NCBI GenBank assembly: GCA_902776645.1
Contig: CACYQT010000037.1
Location: 1 to 35,479, forward strand
Length of the DNA: 35,479 nucleotides
Direction of reading: 5' to 3'
DNA from: an uncultured bacterium
GTDB lineage: Bacteria; Verrucomicrobiota; Lentisphaeria; Oligosphaerales; Oligosphaeraceae
Shown one piece after another: positions 1-7,573 of the stretch. A program made the translations under genes and the position numbers. The notes below the pieces were generated by a model that worked only from the letters and a program-made list of their open reading frames with translations, did no database searches and was not told the DNA's origin. How positions within the stretch are numbered: position 1 is the stretch's first letter; every line of letters begins with the position of its first letter.

Positions 1-337
1 TGGCGAACGCCGAGGCGTTCCCCGTCGAGTTGTTCGTCGTGAACACCATCAGCATCTTGTGGGACGCCTGCCAGGCAAGGAACTCGTCGGTGAGGCACGC
101 CATCTGGAGCTCCTCGCATTTGCCGCAGGAGAGGCCTCCGTAGAACACCACGAGCGGGATGCCGTATGCATCCGCAACGGACAGTGCGCCGCCGAAGTTG
201 GAGCTCCACTCGCCAACCGACAGCTGTCCGTCGGAAACAGGAAGCAGAACCTCCGTCCGCGACAGCGCGCCGAAGGCTGCAGAGGCGGAAAGGAACGCCC
301 CTGCGGCAACGGCAAGATTTTTTATCCTAAAGAACAT
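1..337 (-). CDS. Secreted thioredoxin-like protein, partial (C-terminus beyond window)
   Basis: Reading leftwards from an ATG at 337 gives 112 residues with no stop before the window edge. The first 24 residues form a signal peptide: Lys/Arg near the N-terminus, an Ala/Val/Leu-rich core and an AFGA-like cleavage site. About residues 60-82 show a thioredoxin-fold start: a hydrophobic strand IPLVVFYG, then CGKC, then a helix. C-x-x-C in this position is the redox-active pair of the thioredoxin superfamily. A purine-rich ribosome site (GGAGAGG) lies 4 bases before the ATG and fixes the start. The gene follows the minus-strand gene ending at 350 after 12 bases, so the two are probably one operon. 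Role inferred: envelope thiol/disulfide chemistry or a redox-domain surface protein. The fold assignment rests on the CGKC context only. Confidence 0.7.
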   Translation of the reverse strand, partial: MFFRIKNLAVAAGAFLSASAAFGALSRTEVLLPVSDGQLSVGEWSSNFGGALSVADAYGIPLVVFYGGLSCGKCEELQMACLTDEFLAWQASHKMLMVFTTNNSTGNASAFA

Positions 338-349
338 TTGCCTCTCCGG

Positions 350-1201
350 TTACTCGATCGTGAACAAGAACTTCGATGTTCCCTGCAGTCCGCATCCGGC
401 GGCCTTAGAGACGCCATTGGCCACGTACGCGACGCCAGTGGCCTTGTACGTAGTCGTTCCAACCTTGTACTTCAGAGACACCTTGCCTTTCTTCGCAGTG
501 CAGCGAACCTTCGCGGCAAAGGCGTTGTCACCAGCGGAAAGCTTAGCCCCGTTCGCGACAACTGGGAAGGAAACATCGCCTCCGCCGACAGTGGAGAGCG
601 TCAGGCCGTTCATTCCGGCGAGAAGGGCCTTCGCCCAGCGGGAGCCTTCAACCCTGTCGAAAACCTGTGAATTGAGTGAAACAGTTCCGTCCAGCGTCCC
701 GTCGGCGAAGAGCGCGCAGCCGATCCCCAAACCGTTCTTCGCCGAGGCATGGCCGAAGCGGACATCCCCATGTCCGGCCCAGCGAGGCAGATACGCCGCT
801 ACGAACCACTCAGGGAACACGGTGCTGTAGCAGCTGCCGGACAATTTCATGTTGTTGGCGACAAGCCCGGACATAGTCAGGTCGCCAGTACCCTTGACGT
901 TGACAACGGCCCAGCCACCGAGATCAGAGTTGGAGGAAGACGAAATTCCCATATTCCAGGTGCCCTTCCAGTCTGCACCGGCCTTAGTCCTGTCCTTCGC
1001 AAAGACCCTGTAGCCGGAAGCATGTCCGGACCAGATTCCCGACGCCGCGCTGTAGAGCAGGTCGAACGCCGCGGAACCGGTGGTCATTGATCCGTCCTCA
1101 AGAACGGTAACAGAGCCCTTAACCGTGGATTTCCTTCCATTCCGCAGTATCCTGGCCGTCCACGTTCCCGTCGTCGAGACCGTAAACTGCGCGCTCGCCA
1201 C
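350..1201 (-). CDS. Secreted beta-rich protein, 5' end missing
   Basis: The open frame reads leftwards to a TAA at 350. The nearest usable start is a GTG at 1201, but the frame stays open upstream to about 1284 and already looks like protein there (AFDFDDADGIVASAQFTV), with no start and no signal peptide. The true N-terminus therefore seems to be missing. The 283 visible residues are rich in Gly, Ser, Thr, Val and Ala, with alternating strands, for example GTWTARILRNGRKSTVKG near the start and KGKVSLKYKVGTTTYKATG near the end. This is the composition of extracellular beta-repeat proteins, and I do not recognise a named family. It sits 12 bases ahead of the thioredoxin-like gene. Loss of the 5' end coincides with the junction discussed at 1202-1262. 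Confidence 0.55.
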   Translation of the reverse strand: MASAQFTVSTTGTWTARILRNGRKSTVKGSVTVLEDGSMTTGSAAFDLLYSAASGIWSGHASGYRVFAKDRTKAGADWKGTWNMGISSSSNSDLGGWAVVNVKGTGDLTMSGLVANNMKLSGSCYSTVFPEWFVAAYLPRWAGHGDVRFGHASAKNGLGIGCALFADGTLDGTVSLNSQVFDRVEGSRWAKALLAGMNGLTLSTVGGGDVSFPVVANGAKLSAGDNAFAAKVRCTAKKGKVSLKYKVGTTTYKATGVAYVANGVSKAAGCGLQGTSKFLFTIE

Positions 1202-1262
1202 GATTCCGTCGGCATCGTCGAAATCGAATGCGTTTTGAACGAGAAAGGCTCCGGAAGGTTCG
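1202..1262. other. Junction between two truncated, oppositely oriented genes
   Basis: To the left, the minus-strand protein is recognisable up to about 1241 and lacks its 5' part. To the right, a plus-strand PfkB kinase is recognisable from about 1259 (the DTTGAGD motif) and lacks its 5' two thirds. Neither gene has a start, a promoter or a ribosome site here, and no insertion sequence end or target duplication is visible. The pattern fits an assembly chimera or a genomic rearrangement breakpoint rather than a normal intergenic region. Confidence 0.65.
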
Positions 1263-1447
1263 ACACGACTGGAGCGGGCGATTCATGGGCCGCCGGATTC
1301 TTCCATGCATGGCTTGACGGCAAGTCGCTCGAAGCGGCTGGAAAGCTTGGCGCGAAAGTCAGCGCGGAAATCGTGCAAGTCGCGGGAGCCCGCCTTCCGG
1401 ACGCCACGTGGCAATCCCTCAAAGAATATTATAACACATTATCATAA
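1235..1447 (+). pseudogene. PfkB-family kinase (adenosine-kinase-like), C-terminal remnant
   Basis: Only about 70 residues remain. They contain the family signature DTTGAGD, which holds the anion hole and the catalytic Asp of ribokinase/PfkB kinases, followed by the usual helix SWAAGFFHAWLDG and a C-terminal segment VAGARL typical of adenosine kinases. The complete family is about 300-330 residues, so some 230 residues are absent. The listed TTG at 1235 is only the first possible start, and the residues before DTTGAGD do not resemble a kinase. The TAA stop lies 15 bases before the preferred ahcY start. The neighbour makes adenosine, the substrate of adenosine kinase, which supports the identity. 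I infer that the piece is non-functional, or that the contig is wrongly joined. Confidence 0.7.
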
Positions 1448-1462
1448 AACAGGATGACGCTC

Positions 1463-2872
1463 ATGATCAAAACAGAACAACAATGGATTGCGGATCCATC
1501 GCTTGCCGAACTCGGCCGCGAAGAAATCATTCTCGCTGAAAAGGAAATGCCCGGCCTCATGGCCGTGCGCGAAAAATACGGGCCGCAACAGCCGTTCAAA
1601 GGAATGCGCATCATGGGCTCCCTCCACATGACGACGGAAACGGCCGTTCTCATCGAAACGCTGACCGCTCTCGGAGCGGAAGTCAGATGGTGCTCCTGCA
1701 ACATCTATTCCACACGCGACACCGCCGCCGCGGCCGTCGCCTCCCGCGGCGTCAACGTCTATGCATGGAAAGGCGAAACGCTGAAAGACTATTGGGAATG
1801 CACGAACATGGCCATGTCCTTCCCCGGCGGAAAAGGCCCGAATCTCATCGTGGACGACGGCGGCGACGCCACGCTCATGATCCATCTCGGCGTCGAGGCC
1901 GAAAAGGATCCCAAAGTTCTCGACATTCCGGCAGACGCTTCCGAAGACTATCGCGAACTCCTTCTCAACCTTCAGCAGACGTTGAAGACCGAGCCCGGCA
2001 AATGGACCAAACTGCTGAAAGACCTTAAAGGTATCTCTGAAGAAACCACCACGGGCGTCCATCGTCTCTACCAGCGGTTCGCCGCCGGAAAACTGCTCGT
2101 TCCCGCCATCAACGTCAACGATTCCGTCACGAAATCGAAATTCGACAACCTTTACGGCATCCGTGAATCGCTCATCGACGGCATCAAACGCGCGACGGAC
2201 GTCATGATCGCCGGCAAACTCTGTGTCGTCTGCGGCTACGGCGACGTCGGCAAAGGCTGCGTCGAAGCCCTCCGCGGCCTCGGCGCCCACGTCGTCGTCA
2301 CGGAAGCGGATCCTATCTGCGCGTTGCAAGCCGCCATGGCCGGCTTGGAAGTCGTTCTGCTGGAAGATGTAGCAGACAAACTGGATCTTATCGTCACAGG
2401 CACTGGCAACTGCGACATCGTCGGAGCCGAGCACATGGCCGTGATGAAAGACCACGCCATCGTCTGCAACATCGGTCATTTCGACAACGAAATCAAAGTC
2501 GCCGAACTGAAGGCCTATCCGGGCATCAAAGTCAAGAATATCAAACCGCAAGTCGACAAATACATCTTCCCGGACGGCCACTGCATTATCCTTCTCGCGG
2601 GCGGCCGTCTCGTCAATCTCGGTTGCGCCACCGGCCATCCGTCGTTCGTCATGAGCTGCTCGTTCACGAACCAAGTCCTTGCGCAGCTGAAACTTGCGTC
2701 GGAAAATCTACCTGTCGGCGTCTATTGCATCGACAAGAAACTGGACGAAGAGGTCGCGCGGCTCCATCTCGCCAAGCTTGGCGTCAAGCTGACCGTTCTG
2801 ACACAGAAGCAGGCCGACTACATCGGCGTTCCCGTCGAAGGCCCCTACAAGCCGGAATACTACAGATACTGA
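1463..2872 (+). CDS. ahcY: Adenosylhomocysteinase (S-adenosyl-L-homocysteine hydrolase)
   Basis: This cytosolic NAD-dependent enzyme reversibly hydrolyses S-adenosylhomocysteine to adenosine and homocysteine, relieving product inhibition of methyltransferases. The sequence has the family segments in order: substrate domain [24 protein letters not shown], the ENCT-like [19 protein letters not shown] with the catalytic Lys/Asp region, the dinucleotide-binding GYGDVGKG, a NIGHFDNEI segment, and the C-terminal KPEYYRY that closes over NAD. The length of 469 residues is normal. Two in-frame ATGs exist (1454 and 1463). AGGA at 1451-1454 is correctly spaced, 8 bases, only for 1463, so I chose that start. 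The gene follows the kinase remnant and ends in a strong hairpin terminator, so it is the last gene of its unit. Confidence 0.97.
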   Translation: MIKTEQQWIADPSLAELGREEIILAEKEMPGLMAVREKYGPQQPFKGMRIMGSLHMTTETAVLIETLTALGAEVRWCSCNIYSTRDTAAAAVASRGVNVYAWKGETLKDYWECTNMAMSFPGGKGPNLIVDDGGDATLMIHLGVEAEKDPKVLDIPADASEDYRELLLNLQQTLKTEPGKWTKLLKDLKGISEETTTGVHRLYQRFAAGKLLVPAINVNDSVTKSKFDNLYGIRESLIDGIKRATDVMIAGKLCVVCGYGDVGKGCVEALRGLGAHVVVTEADPICALQAAMAGLEVVLLEDVADKLDLIVTGTGNCDIVGAEHMAVMKDHAIVCNIGHFDNEIKVAELKAYPGIKVKNIKPQVDKYIFPDGHCIILLAGGRLVNLGCATGHPSFVMSCSFTNQVLAQLKLASENLPVGVYCIDKKLDEEVARLHLAKLGVKLTVLTQKQADYIGVPVEGPYKPEYYRY

Positions 2873-2882
2873 CAAACCGTCC

Positions 2883-2916
2883 AAACGCCTGACGCCATGC
2901 CGCGCCAGGCGTTTTT
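2883..2916 (+). terminator. Intrinsic terminator after ahcY
   Basis: A perfect 9-bp stem (2883-2891 with 2906-2914) encloses a 14-base loop, and the right arm merges into a run of five T (2912-2916). It begins 10 bases after the ahcY stop codon and precedes the promoter of the glycosyltransferase. Confidence 0.85.
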
Positions 2917-2918
2917 CC

Positions 2919-2938
2919 TTTACCTTATTATATAATAG
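2919..2938 (+). promoter_or_regulatory. Putative promoter of the glycosyltransferase gene (TTTACCTTA/TATAAT motif)
   Basis: TTTACCTTATTATATAATAG contains a consensus TATAAT -10 box at 2931-2936. It would place the transcript start only about 10 bases ahead of the ATG at 2953, leaving almost no leader, and no ribosome-binding purine run is visible. The same element recurs before other genes in this window. Confidence 0.6.
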
Positions 2939-2952
2939 CGCGACGCCATGCC

Positions 2953-4113
2953 ATGACCATCGCCTTCCTCTATTCATCATTTCCCAAATGGAGCGAGACT
3001 TTTCTGCGGCAGGATCTTGCGCTTCTTCTCGAACAAGGCCTCCCCATCCATGCCATTTCGCTCTTTTCAGGCGACTGCGAACCGCAGGCGGACTGGCCGA
3101 AAGCTGAAGTCCTTCAAAAAACAAACGTTCCGTCTGTTTCCGCCAAACCATCATCATCCAAACGGCTTTCCTTTCTTCCCAAACAATTCCGCGCATGGCT
3201 TTCATTGTTGAAGCACCGTAAACTGCTTGACGCCCTTTGCATAAGACTTAAGCAATTGGACATCAAGCATATCCATGCGGAATTCGCGGATCTTCCCGCC
3301 CTGCTCGCCGCAAAGGCCGCAAAACGTCTCAACATCTCCTACAGCGTTGGAATCCATGCATTTGACGTCCATTGCGCAAAATATCCACCTTCCACTCTCT
3401 TCGGCGATGCGCGCTTCATCACAGCCTGCAACCAGGCGGCGGCAGACGCTCTCATCGCCGCCAATCCGTCGCTAAAATCCAAAATCACCGTCATCCACCA
3501 TGGCATCGACCTTCAAAAATGGACGTTTGACGACTGCCAGCCGCCCAAACCGATCTGCAAGATCGCTTTCGTCGGCCGTCTTGTTCCCAAAAAAGGTCTG
3601 GACATTTTGATTCGCGCCCTGCATTATTTAAAAGTGAGCGGCATCGAATTTTCTCTGGAAATCGTTGGTTCTGGACCACTTGAAGATGAACTAAAAGAAC
3701 TTGCCAACCAACAGCAGGTTGTAGAGTTCATCCACTGGCATGGTGTCCAGCCGCCGGAAAACGTCCGCGCCATCCTCCGCCAATCATCCTGCTTATGCGC
3801 ACCGTCCGTCGTCGCCCCGAACGGCGACCGCGACGGCATCCCGAACACCGTTCTGGAAGCGATGGCCGTCGGCCTGCCCGTCATCGCCACCCCTGTGGGC
3901 GGAATCGCCGAAGCCTTGTCAAACGACAAAGGCTGGATGATTGATTTTCTATCTCCATTACAGTTGGCAAACACATTGACAACGTTTGCGTCAACACCGC
4001 TCGAAGAGCGGCAACGACGAATCCAAAACGCCCGCAAATTGATTGAAAGCGACTTCGACGCCAGAAAACTTGCACGCAACCGCGCCAAACTTTTTATCGA
4101 CGACAAACTTTAG
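2953..4113 (+). CDS. Glycosyltransferase family 4 (colanic-acid WcaL-like)
   Basis: A GT-B-fold retaining glycosyltransferase of 386 residues, presumably cytoplasmic or membrane-associated, transferring a sugar from a nucleotide-sugar donor to a cell-surface glycan. Visible features are an N-terminal acceptor-domain start SSFPKWSETFLRQDL (residues 8-22), GIHAFDVH near 133-140, the hinge strand FVGRLVPKKGLDIL (206-219), and the donor-site motif DGIPNTVLEAMAVGLPVIAT (294-313), whose Glu pair is the GT4 E-x7-E signature. Its separate promoter starts right after the ahcY terminator. The next gene, a flippase, follows after about 80 bases with no terminator, suggesting a joint role in envelope polysaccharide or lipid-linked sugar export. 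The exact sugar cannot be inferred. Confidence 0.9.
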   Translation: MTIAFLYSSFPKWSETFLRQDLALLLEQGLPIHAISLFSGDCEPQADWPKAEVLQKTNVPSVSAKPSSSKRLSFLPKQFRAWLSLLKHRKLLDALCIRLKQLDIKHIHAEFADLPALLAAKAAKRLNISYSVGIHAFDVHCAKYPPSTLFGDARFITACNQAAADALIAANPSLKSKITVIHHGIDLQKWTFDDCQPPKPICKIAFVGRLVPKKGLDILIRALHYLKVSGIEFSLEIVGSGPLEDELKELANQQQVVEFIHWHGVQPPENVRAILRQSSCLCAPSVVAPNGDRDGIPNTVLEAMAVGLPVIATPVGGIAEALSNDKGWMIDFLSPLQLANTLTTFASTPLEERQRRIQNARKLIESDFDARKLARNRAKLFIDDKL

Positions 4114-4192
4114 GGCGGATTCGTCCGTTATCAACAATGTTTGTCATGATCATAAACCATATCCATTATTTCATAAAACCAACAGCAAAGCC

Positions 4193-6067
4193 ATGCCACC
4201 CAAACCACAAAAATCATTAGCGGACAAAATCATCAAGGCCTCCGTCATCGTCGGCATCGCGAACATCCTCCTGAAATTCACAGGGCTCATCTACACGAAA
4301 TGCGCGACGCACTTCCTCTCCTCCGCTGAATACAGCGCCATCATCGTCATCGCCATGGGCGGCATCATCAACGAACTCTTCCTCAGCGGCGAAGAGCTCA
4401 TCCGCCCCACGCTCATGACGACCTTCACGAAGGAAATGAAGGACAAGGATGAAAAGGCCGCATGGGATCTGGCGAACGTCACCATCAGCTTCCAGTCGCT
4501 CATTCTCATCGTCATCTGCGCGACGATCATGTGCTTTCCGGATTTCTATATTTCCGTCTTCACGCAGTTGAAACCGCCTGTGTTGGAACCAGTTGCGCCG
4601 CCAGTCGGCACGCCTGAAACAGCCGCCGAATTCATCGCCTACAAAAAACTGCTCGACAGCTACCAGATCTACCGCTGCCTCCGCCTCGGCCTCCCGATCA
4701 TCGCCCCCGCCCTTCTTTTCCTCTCCCTCGGCACGACGACCTATGTCATGCTGAACGGCTACAAGAAATTCTTCATGGCCGCCTTTGGCGACGCGTCGAC
4801 GAAAATCTGCTGCATCATCGGCCTCATCGTCGGCGCCGCCCTCCATCTTGGCGTGAAAGCGTTGTTCTTCGCCATTCTCGTCGGTGCCGTCGCGAAAGTC
4901 ATCACCCATCTGCTCGCCCTCTTCCCGAAGCTTAAGTATCTGCGCCCCAGTTTCAACTGGAAGAATCCCGCCTTCCGCACCATGTTGCTGCTCATGCTGC
5001 CGCTGATCGCCGGCGTCGTCTTCGCGAAAGTCCGCGACATCTTCAACAACATCTACATCCTGACCGGCGGCTATATTGAAAACCAGCAGGACGTCCTGAA
5101 AGCCAACGACTTGGGACGCAAGCTCTTCGCGACCATCCAATGGATGGTGCCGTACGCCCTCCAGATCGCCCTCTTCCCGTTCCTCTGCGATCTCGCCAAC
5201 AACGAAGACAAGAAGAAACTCGGCGAAGTCATCAGCAACTGCTGCAAAATGCTCCTCTCCATCTTCGTTCCCGCCGCCGTCACGCTCGCCATCATCGGCA
5301 TTCCGTTGACTGTATTGATCTTCCAAGGCGGCGAAACAAACGTGCAAGTCGCGGCGCTCGGCGGCATCTCCACCATCTGCTACTGCTTCGTCCTCCCGGC
5401 CGCCGCCATTGAAAGCGTCCTCATGCAAGGCTCTTTTGCCGAACGGAAGACCATCGCCGTGACAGCCATCGGATTGAGCACAAGCTTCATCTCCGTCATC
5501 ATCAGCTATGTTTTCATCGTCCACATCGGCGTCTCGCCCAAAGGCGCCCTGATGACCGTCGCCCTCGGCTTCGTCATCGCGAAGTTCCTCAAGAGCATCA
5601 TGCTCATCATCAACCTCCGCCGTTCCACGCCGATCTTCCCCGCGAAAGACCTCTTCGTCTTCCTGCCCAAACTTATTGTTCTGACGGCGCTCGTCGGCGT
5701 CTGCGCCTTCGGCGCCTCCCGCCTCTGCGAAAAAATCGTTCCGGACGGCCTCGCCAAGACCATGAAGGCGGTCCAGCTCCAGGCGGAGGCCCATGCGGAA
5801 ACCGCTGTCGAAGAGAAAGCGCTCCCGGCGGCGGACGATCCGTCCGCCGTTGCGGAAGACGCCGCGCAACAGTCGAAACCGAAAAAGGCGAAGCTCTTCT
5901 CCAACATCAGCCGCATCCGCATCGCCATCCGCATCGCCGCCACCATGGCGGCGGCAGGCGTCGCTTTCATCATCGGTTCGTTCCTCCTGAAGCTGCAGGA
6001 GTCCAAGCAAATGCTCGAATGGACGCTCGGGAAGGCGTTCGCAAAACTGAAGAAAAAGGCCGCCTGA
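4193..6067 (+). CDS. murJ: MurJ/MviN-type lipid flippase
   Basis: A polytopic inner-membrane protein of the MOP superfamily, 624 residues, with about 14 hydrophobic segments. In MurJ these flip lipid II to the periplasmic face. The N-terminal stretch (LLKFTGLIYTKCATHF, then a GEELIRPTLMTTF segment) matches the MurJ variant seen in PVC and delta-proteobacterial genomes, where that segment follows TM2. Upstream in-frame codons exist, but they overlap the preceding gene and have no membrane character, so I chose the ATG at 4193. Unusual is a charged, Ala/Glu/Lys-rich linker at about residues 516-570 between the penultimate membrane segments, plus a Lys-rich tail. Adjacency to a GT4 enzyme leaves open a role as a polysaccharide (Wzx-like) flippase instead. 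A terminator follows. Confidence 0.85.
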   Translation: MPPKPQKSLADKIIKASVIVGIANILLKFTGLIYTKCATHFLSSAEYSAIIVIAMGGIINELFLSGEELIRPTLMTTFTKEMKDKDEKAAWDLANVTISFQSLILIVICATIMCFPDFYISVFTQLKPPVLEPVAPPVGTPETAAEFIAYKKLLDSYQIYRCLRLGLPIIAPALLFLSLGTTTYVMLNGYKKFFMAAFGDASTKICCIIGLIVGAALHLGVKALFFAILVGAVAKVITHLLALFPKLKYLRPSFNWKNPAFRTMLLLMLPLIAGVVFAKVRDIFNNIYILTGGYIENQQDVLKANDLGRKLFATIQWMVPYALQIALFPFLCDLANNEDKKKLGEVISNCCKMLLSIFVPAAVTLAIIGIPLTVLIFQGGETNVQVAALGGISTICYCFVLPAAAIESVLMQGSFAERKTIAVTAIGLSTSFISVIISYVFIVHIGVSPKGALMTVALGFVIAKFLKSIMLIINLRRSTPIFPAKDLFVFLPKLIVLTALVGVCAFGASRLCEKIVPDGLAKTMKAVQLQAEAHAETAVEEKALPAADDPSAVAEDAAQQSKPKKAKLFSNISRIRIAIRIAATMAAAGVAFIIGSFLLKLQESKQMLEWTLGKAFAKLKKKAA

Positions 6068-6085
6068 CAAACGCCGACAACTCAT

Positions 6086-6122
6086 GGAGTGACTGCAAAA
6101 ACAACCGCCGTCACTCCTTTTT
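6086..6122 (+). terminator. Intrinsic terminator after the flippase gene
   Basis: An 8-bp perfect stem GGAGTGAC (6086-6093) pairs with GTCACTCC (6110-6117), with a 16-base A-rich loop and five T at 6118-6122. It separates the glycan genes from the seven-gene transporter block. Confidence 0.85.
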
Positions 6123-6154
6123 CATGAACTTCATTGTTTTTTCATAGCTCTTTT

Positions 6155-6171
6155 TTTACTATTATATAAAT
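6155..6171 (+). promoter_or_regulatory. Putative promoter of the seven-gene transporter block
   Basis: TTTACTATTATATAAAT belongs to the recurrent AT-rich promoter motif. It lies about 135 bases ahead of the ATG at 6306. The leader between them is AT-rich and holds no gene; I see only a weak 5-bp hairpin around 6235-6252 (CATTG/CAATG). No Shine-Dalgarno sequence is visible before 6306. Confidence 0.55.
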
Positions 6172-6305
6172 GTCTCTCCTTGATTTTTTGGCTTTTAATG
6201 CTAATTTTGACTAATTTCAGATAAATTTTCAGACATTGGGGTAACTCAATGCCTGGATTATCTGTTTTTGTCATGGTTTGTCCATTTTAGTTCGTTTTTG
6301 AAAAA

Positions 6306-7181
6306 ATGAAAGCAATCGCCTGGAATGCCATCAACCTGGAATTGCCTGATGAATGGGAGCTCCTGCAGTTCTCCAAAAGTTCAGACAACGGGAAAATCGC
6401 ATTCGCGGATCGCTATCAGTTCAGACTCGAACTGGATTGGTCAACCGTTTCCGCCCCGCCAGACTTGGACCGGATGGCCTCCGATTACAAGTCAAAGCTC
6501 GCGGAAGATGGAACAAAAGACGCGAAACTAGCCGTACATCTCCCCTGGAAAGGAGTCTCCGCCCAGGAAGCGGACAACTTCATCTCTAGATATGTCAACT
6601 ATTTTCCGTCCCGAAGCCTGATGCTCGAACTCGTGTTCCTCTGGCCGAACGGCGAGAAATACAGTCCGGCCTTCGAAGGGAAGGTGCTGGATTCCATTTT
6701 CGTCGCCCCCTACCAGGAGGATTCGCAACAGCATTGGAAGGCCTTCGGCCTTGATTTCGACGTGAAGGACGACCACTACCTTCACGAACTCATCGCCGAA
6801 CCCGCCAAGACGCAGTTCATGTTCAGGAGCACGGACAGAAAGGAAATCGAAACCATCGCCCGCCGCGGAATGGTGCCGGAATGGCTCGATATCCCTGTGG
6901 ACCAATGGCTTGCCAAACAGGTCCCCAAGGAATACGAAGTCACCAGCCAGACCGCGCGGACGGAAAACGAACATCAAGTCTATTCGCTGGTCGCCAGACG
7001 GAAACCGACGGTTCTCGTGGACTGGATCCACGGCGTGCGGACCATCACGGCATCCGCCTGGATCTGCCCGAAAGACCATCGCCTCTACATGGCCGCCAAG
7101 CTGGCGCCGGATTACAAGAAAGGCCGCAAGCATGCGCCGCTCCATATCGCCTGCTGCGATTCGCTGGAGATGACGCTGTGA
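6306..7181 (+). CDS. Uncharacterised protein, first gene of the transporter block
   Basis: 291 residues, soluble in appearance: no signal peptide and no membrane segment. I do not recognise the family. The sequence is mixed alpha/beta, rich in Trp and charged residues, with notable stretches VHLPWKGVSAQEADNF, MVPEWLDIPVDQWLAKQVP and TITASAWICPKDHRLYMAAK. The start ATG follows an A-run without a ribosome site. Its TGA overlaps the GTG start of the PqqD-fold gene (GTGA), so the two are translationally coupled and probably act together in the cytoplasm. By position it may be a partner or adaptor of the PqqD-like protein, but nothing in the sequence shows an enzymatic function. Confidence 0.75.
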   Translation: MKAIAWNAINLELPDEWELLQFSKSSDNGKIAFADRYQFRLELDWSTVSAPPDLDRMASDYKSKLAEDGTKDAKLAVHLPWKGVSAQEADNFISRYVNYFPSRSLMLELVFLWPNGEKYSPAFEGKVLDSIFVAPYQEDSQQHWKAFGLDFDVKDDHYLHELIAEPAKTQFMFRSTDRKEIETIARRGMVPEWLDIPVDQWLAKQVPKEYEVTSQTARTENEHQVYSLVARRKPTVLVDWIHGVRTITASAWICPKDHRLYMAAKLAPDYKKGRKHAPLHIACCDSLEMTL

Positions 7182-7573
7182 GCAGCAAAACCGAAAATCT
7201 GAAGCCAGAGACGCCGAAATCATGGAAGCAGATGCTTCTCGCGATTCCGACGCCCAACACCGCGGCCAACGCCAAATACGATGAAGAGTCTGGACTCGTC
7301 ACCGTGACTGTCAAGAACATCAAGCCGGACTACATGATCCCCCCATTCTCATGGGTGGTTCATTTCTCCCCGAAGAAAGACATCACGCTGGACAAGCTTG
7401 GCTCGCAGTTGTGGAAATGGTGCAACGGCAGAAATACCGTTGAGAACATCATAGACAAGTTTAAGGACGCCCATGAACTGACCTTCCACGAGGCCAGGAC
7501 AAGCGTCGTCGAATACCTTAAGAAATTGATTCAGCGCGGAGTCGTCGCAGTCATAATCCAGGAAGAAAAATGA
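7178..7573 (+). CDS. PqqD-fold protein (RRE-like, peptide-binding domain)
   Basis: 131 residues from a GTG that overlaps the upstream stop codon. Residues about 65-128 have the winged-helix PqqD pattern: LDKLGSQLWKWCNGRNTVEN, then a helix IIDKFKDAHELTF, then a long helix VVEYLKKLIQRGVV and a final strand. PqqD and the related RiPP recognition elements bind leader peptides and hand them to modifying enzymes. Here no radical SAM protein or obvious precursor peptide is nearby. Its stop overlaps the ATG of the FtsX-like permease (ATGA), so it is tightly co-translated with an ABC transporter. I infer a role in presenting a peptide or protein to that transporter or in regulating it. The fold is quite sure, the role is not. 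Confidence 0.8.
   Translation: MSSKTENLKPETPKSWKQMLLAIPTPNTAANAKYDEESGLVTVTVKNIKPDYMIPPFSWVVHFSPKKDITLDKLGSQLWKWCNGRNTVENIIDKFKDAHELTFHEARTSVVEYLKKLIQRGVVAVIIQEEK

Noticed and set aside
4217..6085. 622-codon minus-strand open frame opposite the flippase
   Set aside because: Highly acidic low-complexity product, exactly antisense to a clear membrane protein, with no start signals.
6170..6214. 14-residue ORF in the leader of the transporter block, considered as a RiPP precursor
   Set aside because: It has no ribosome site, starts inside the promoter motif and has no leader/core pattern.
6881..7177. Upstream extension of the PqqD-fold gene
   Set aside because: The extended frame lies inside the preceding gene and has no protein-like pattern. 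The overlapping GTG at 7178 explains the start.
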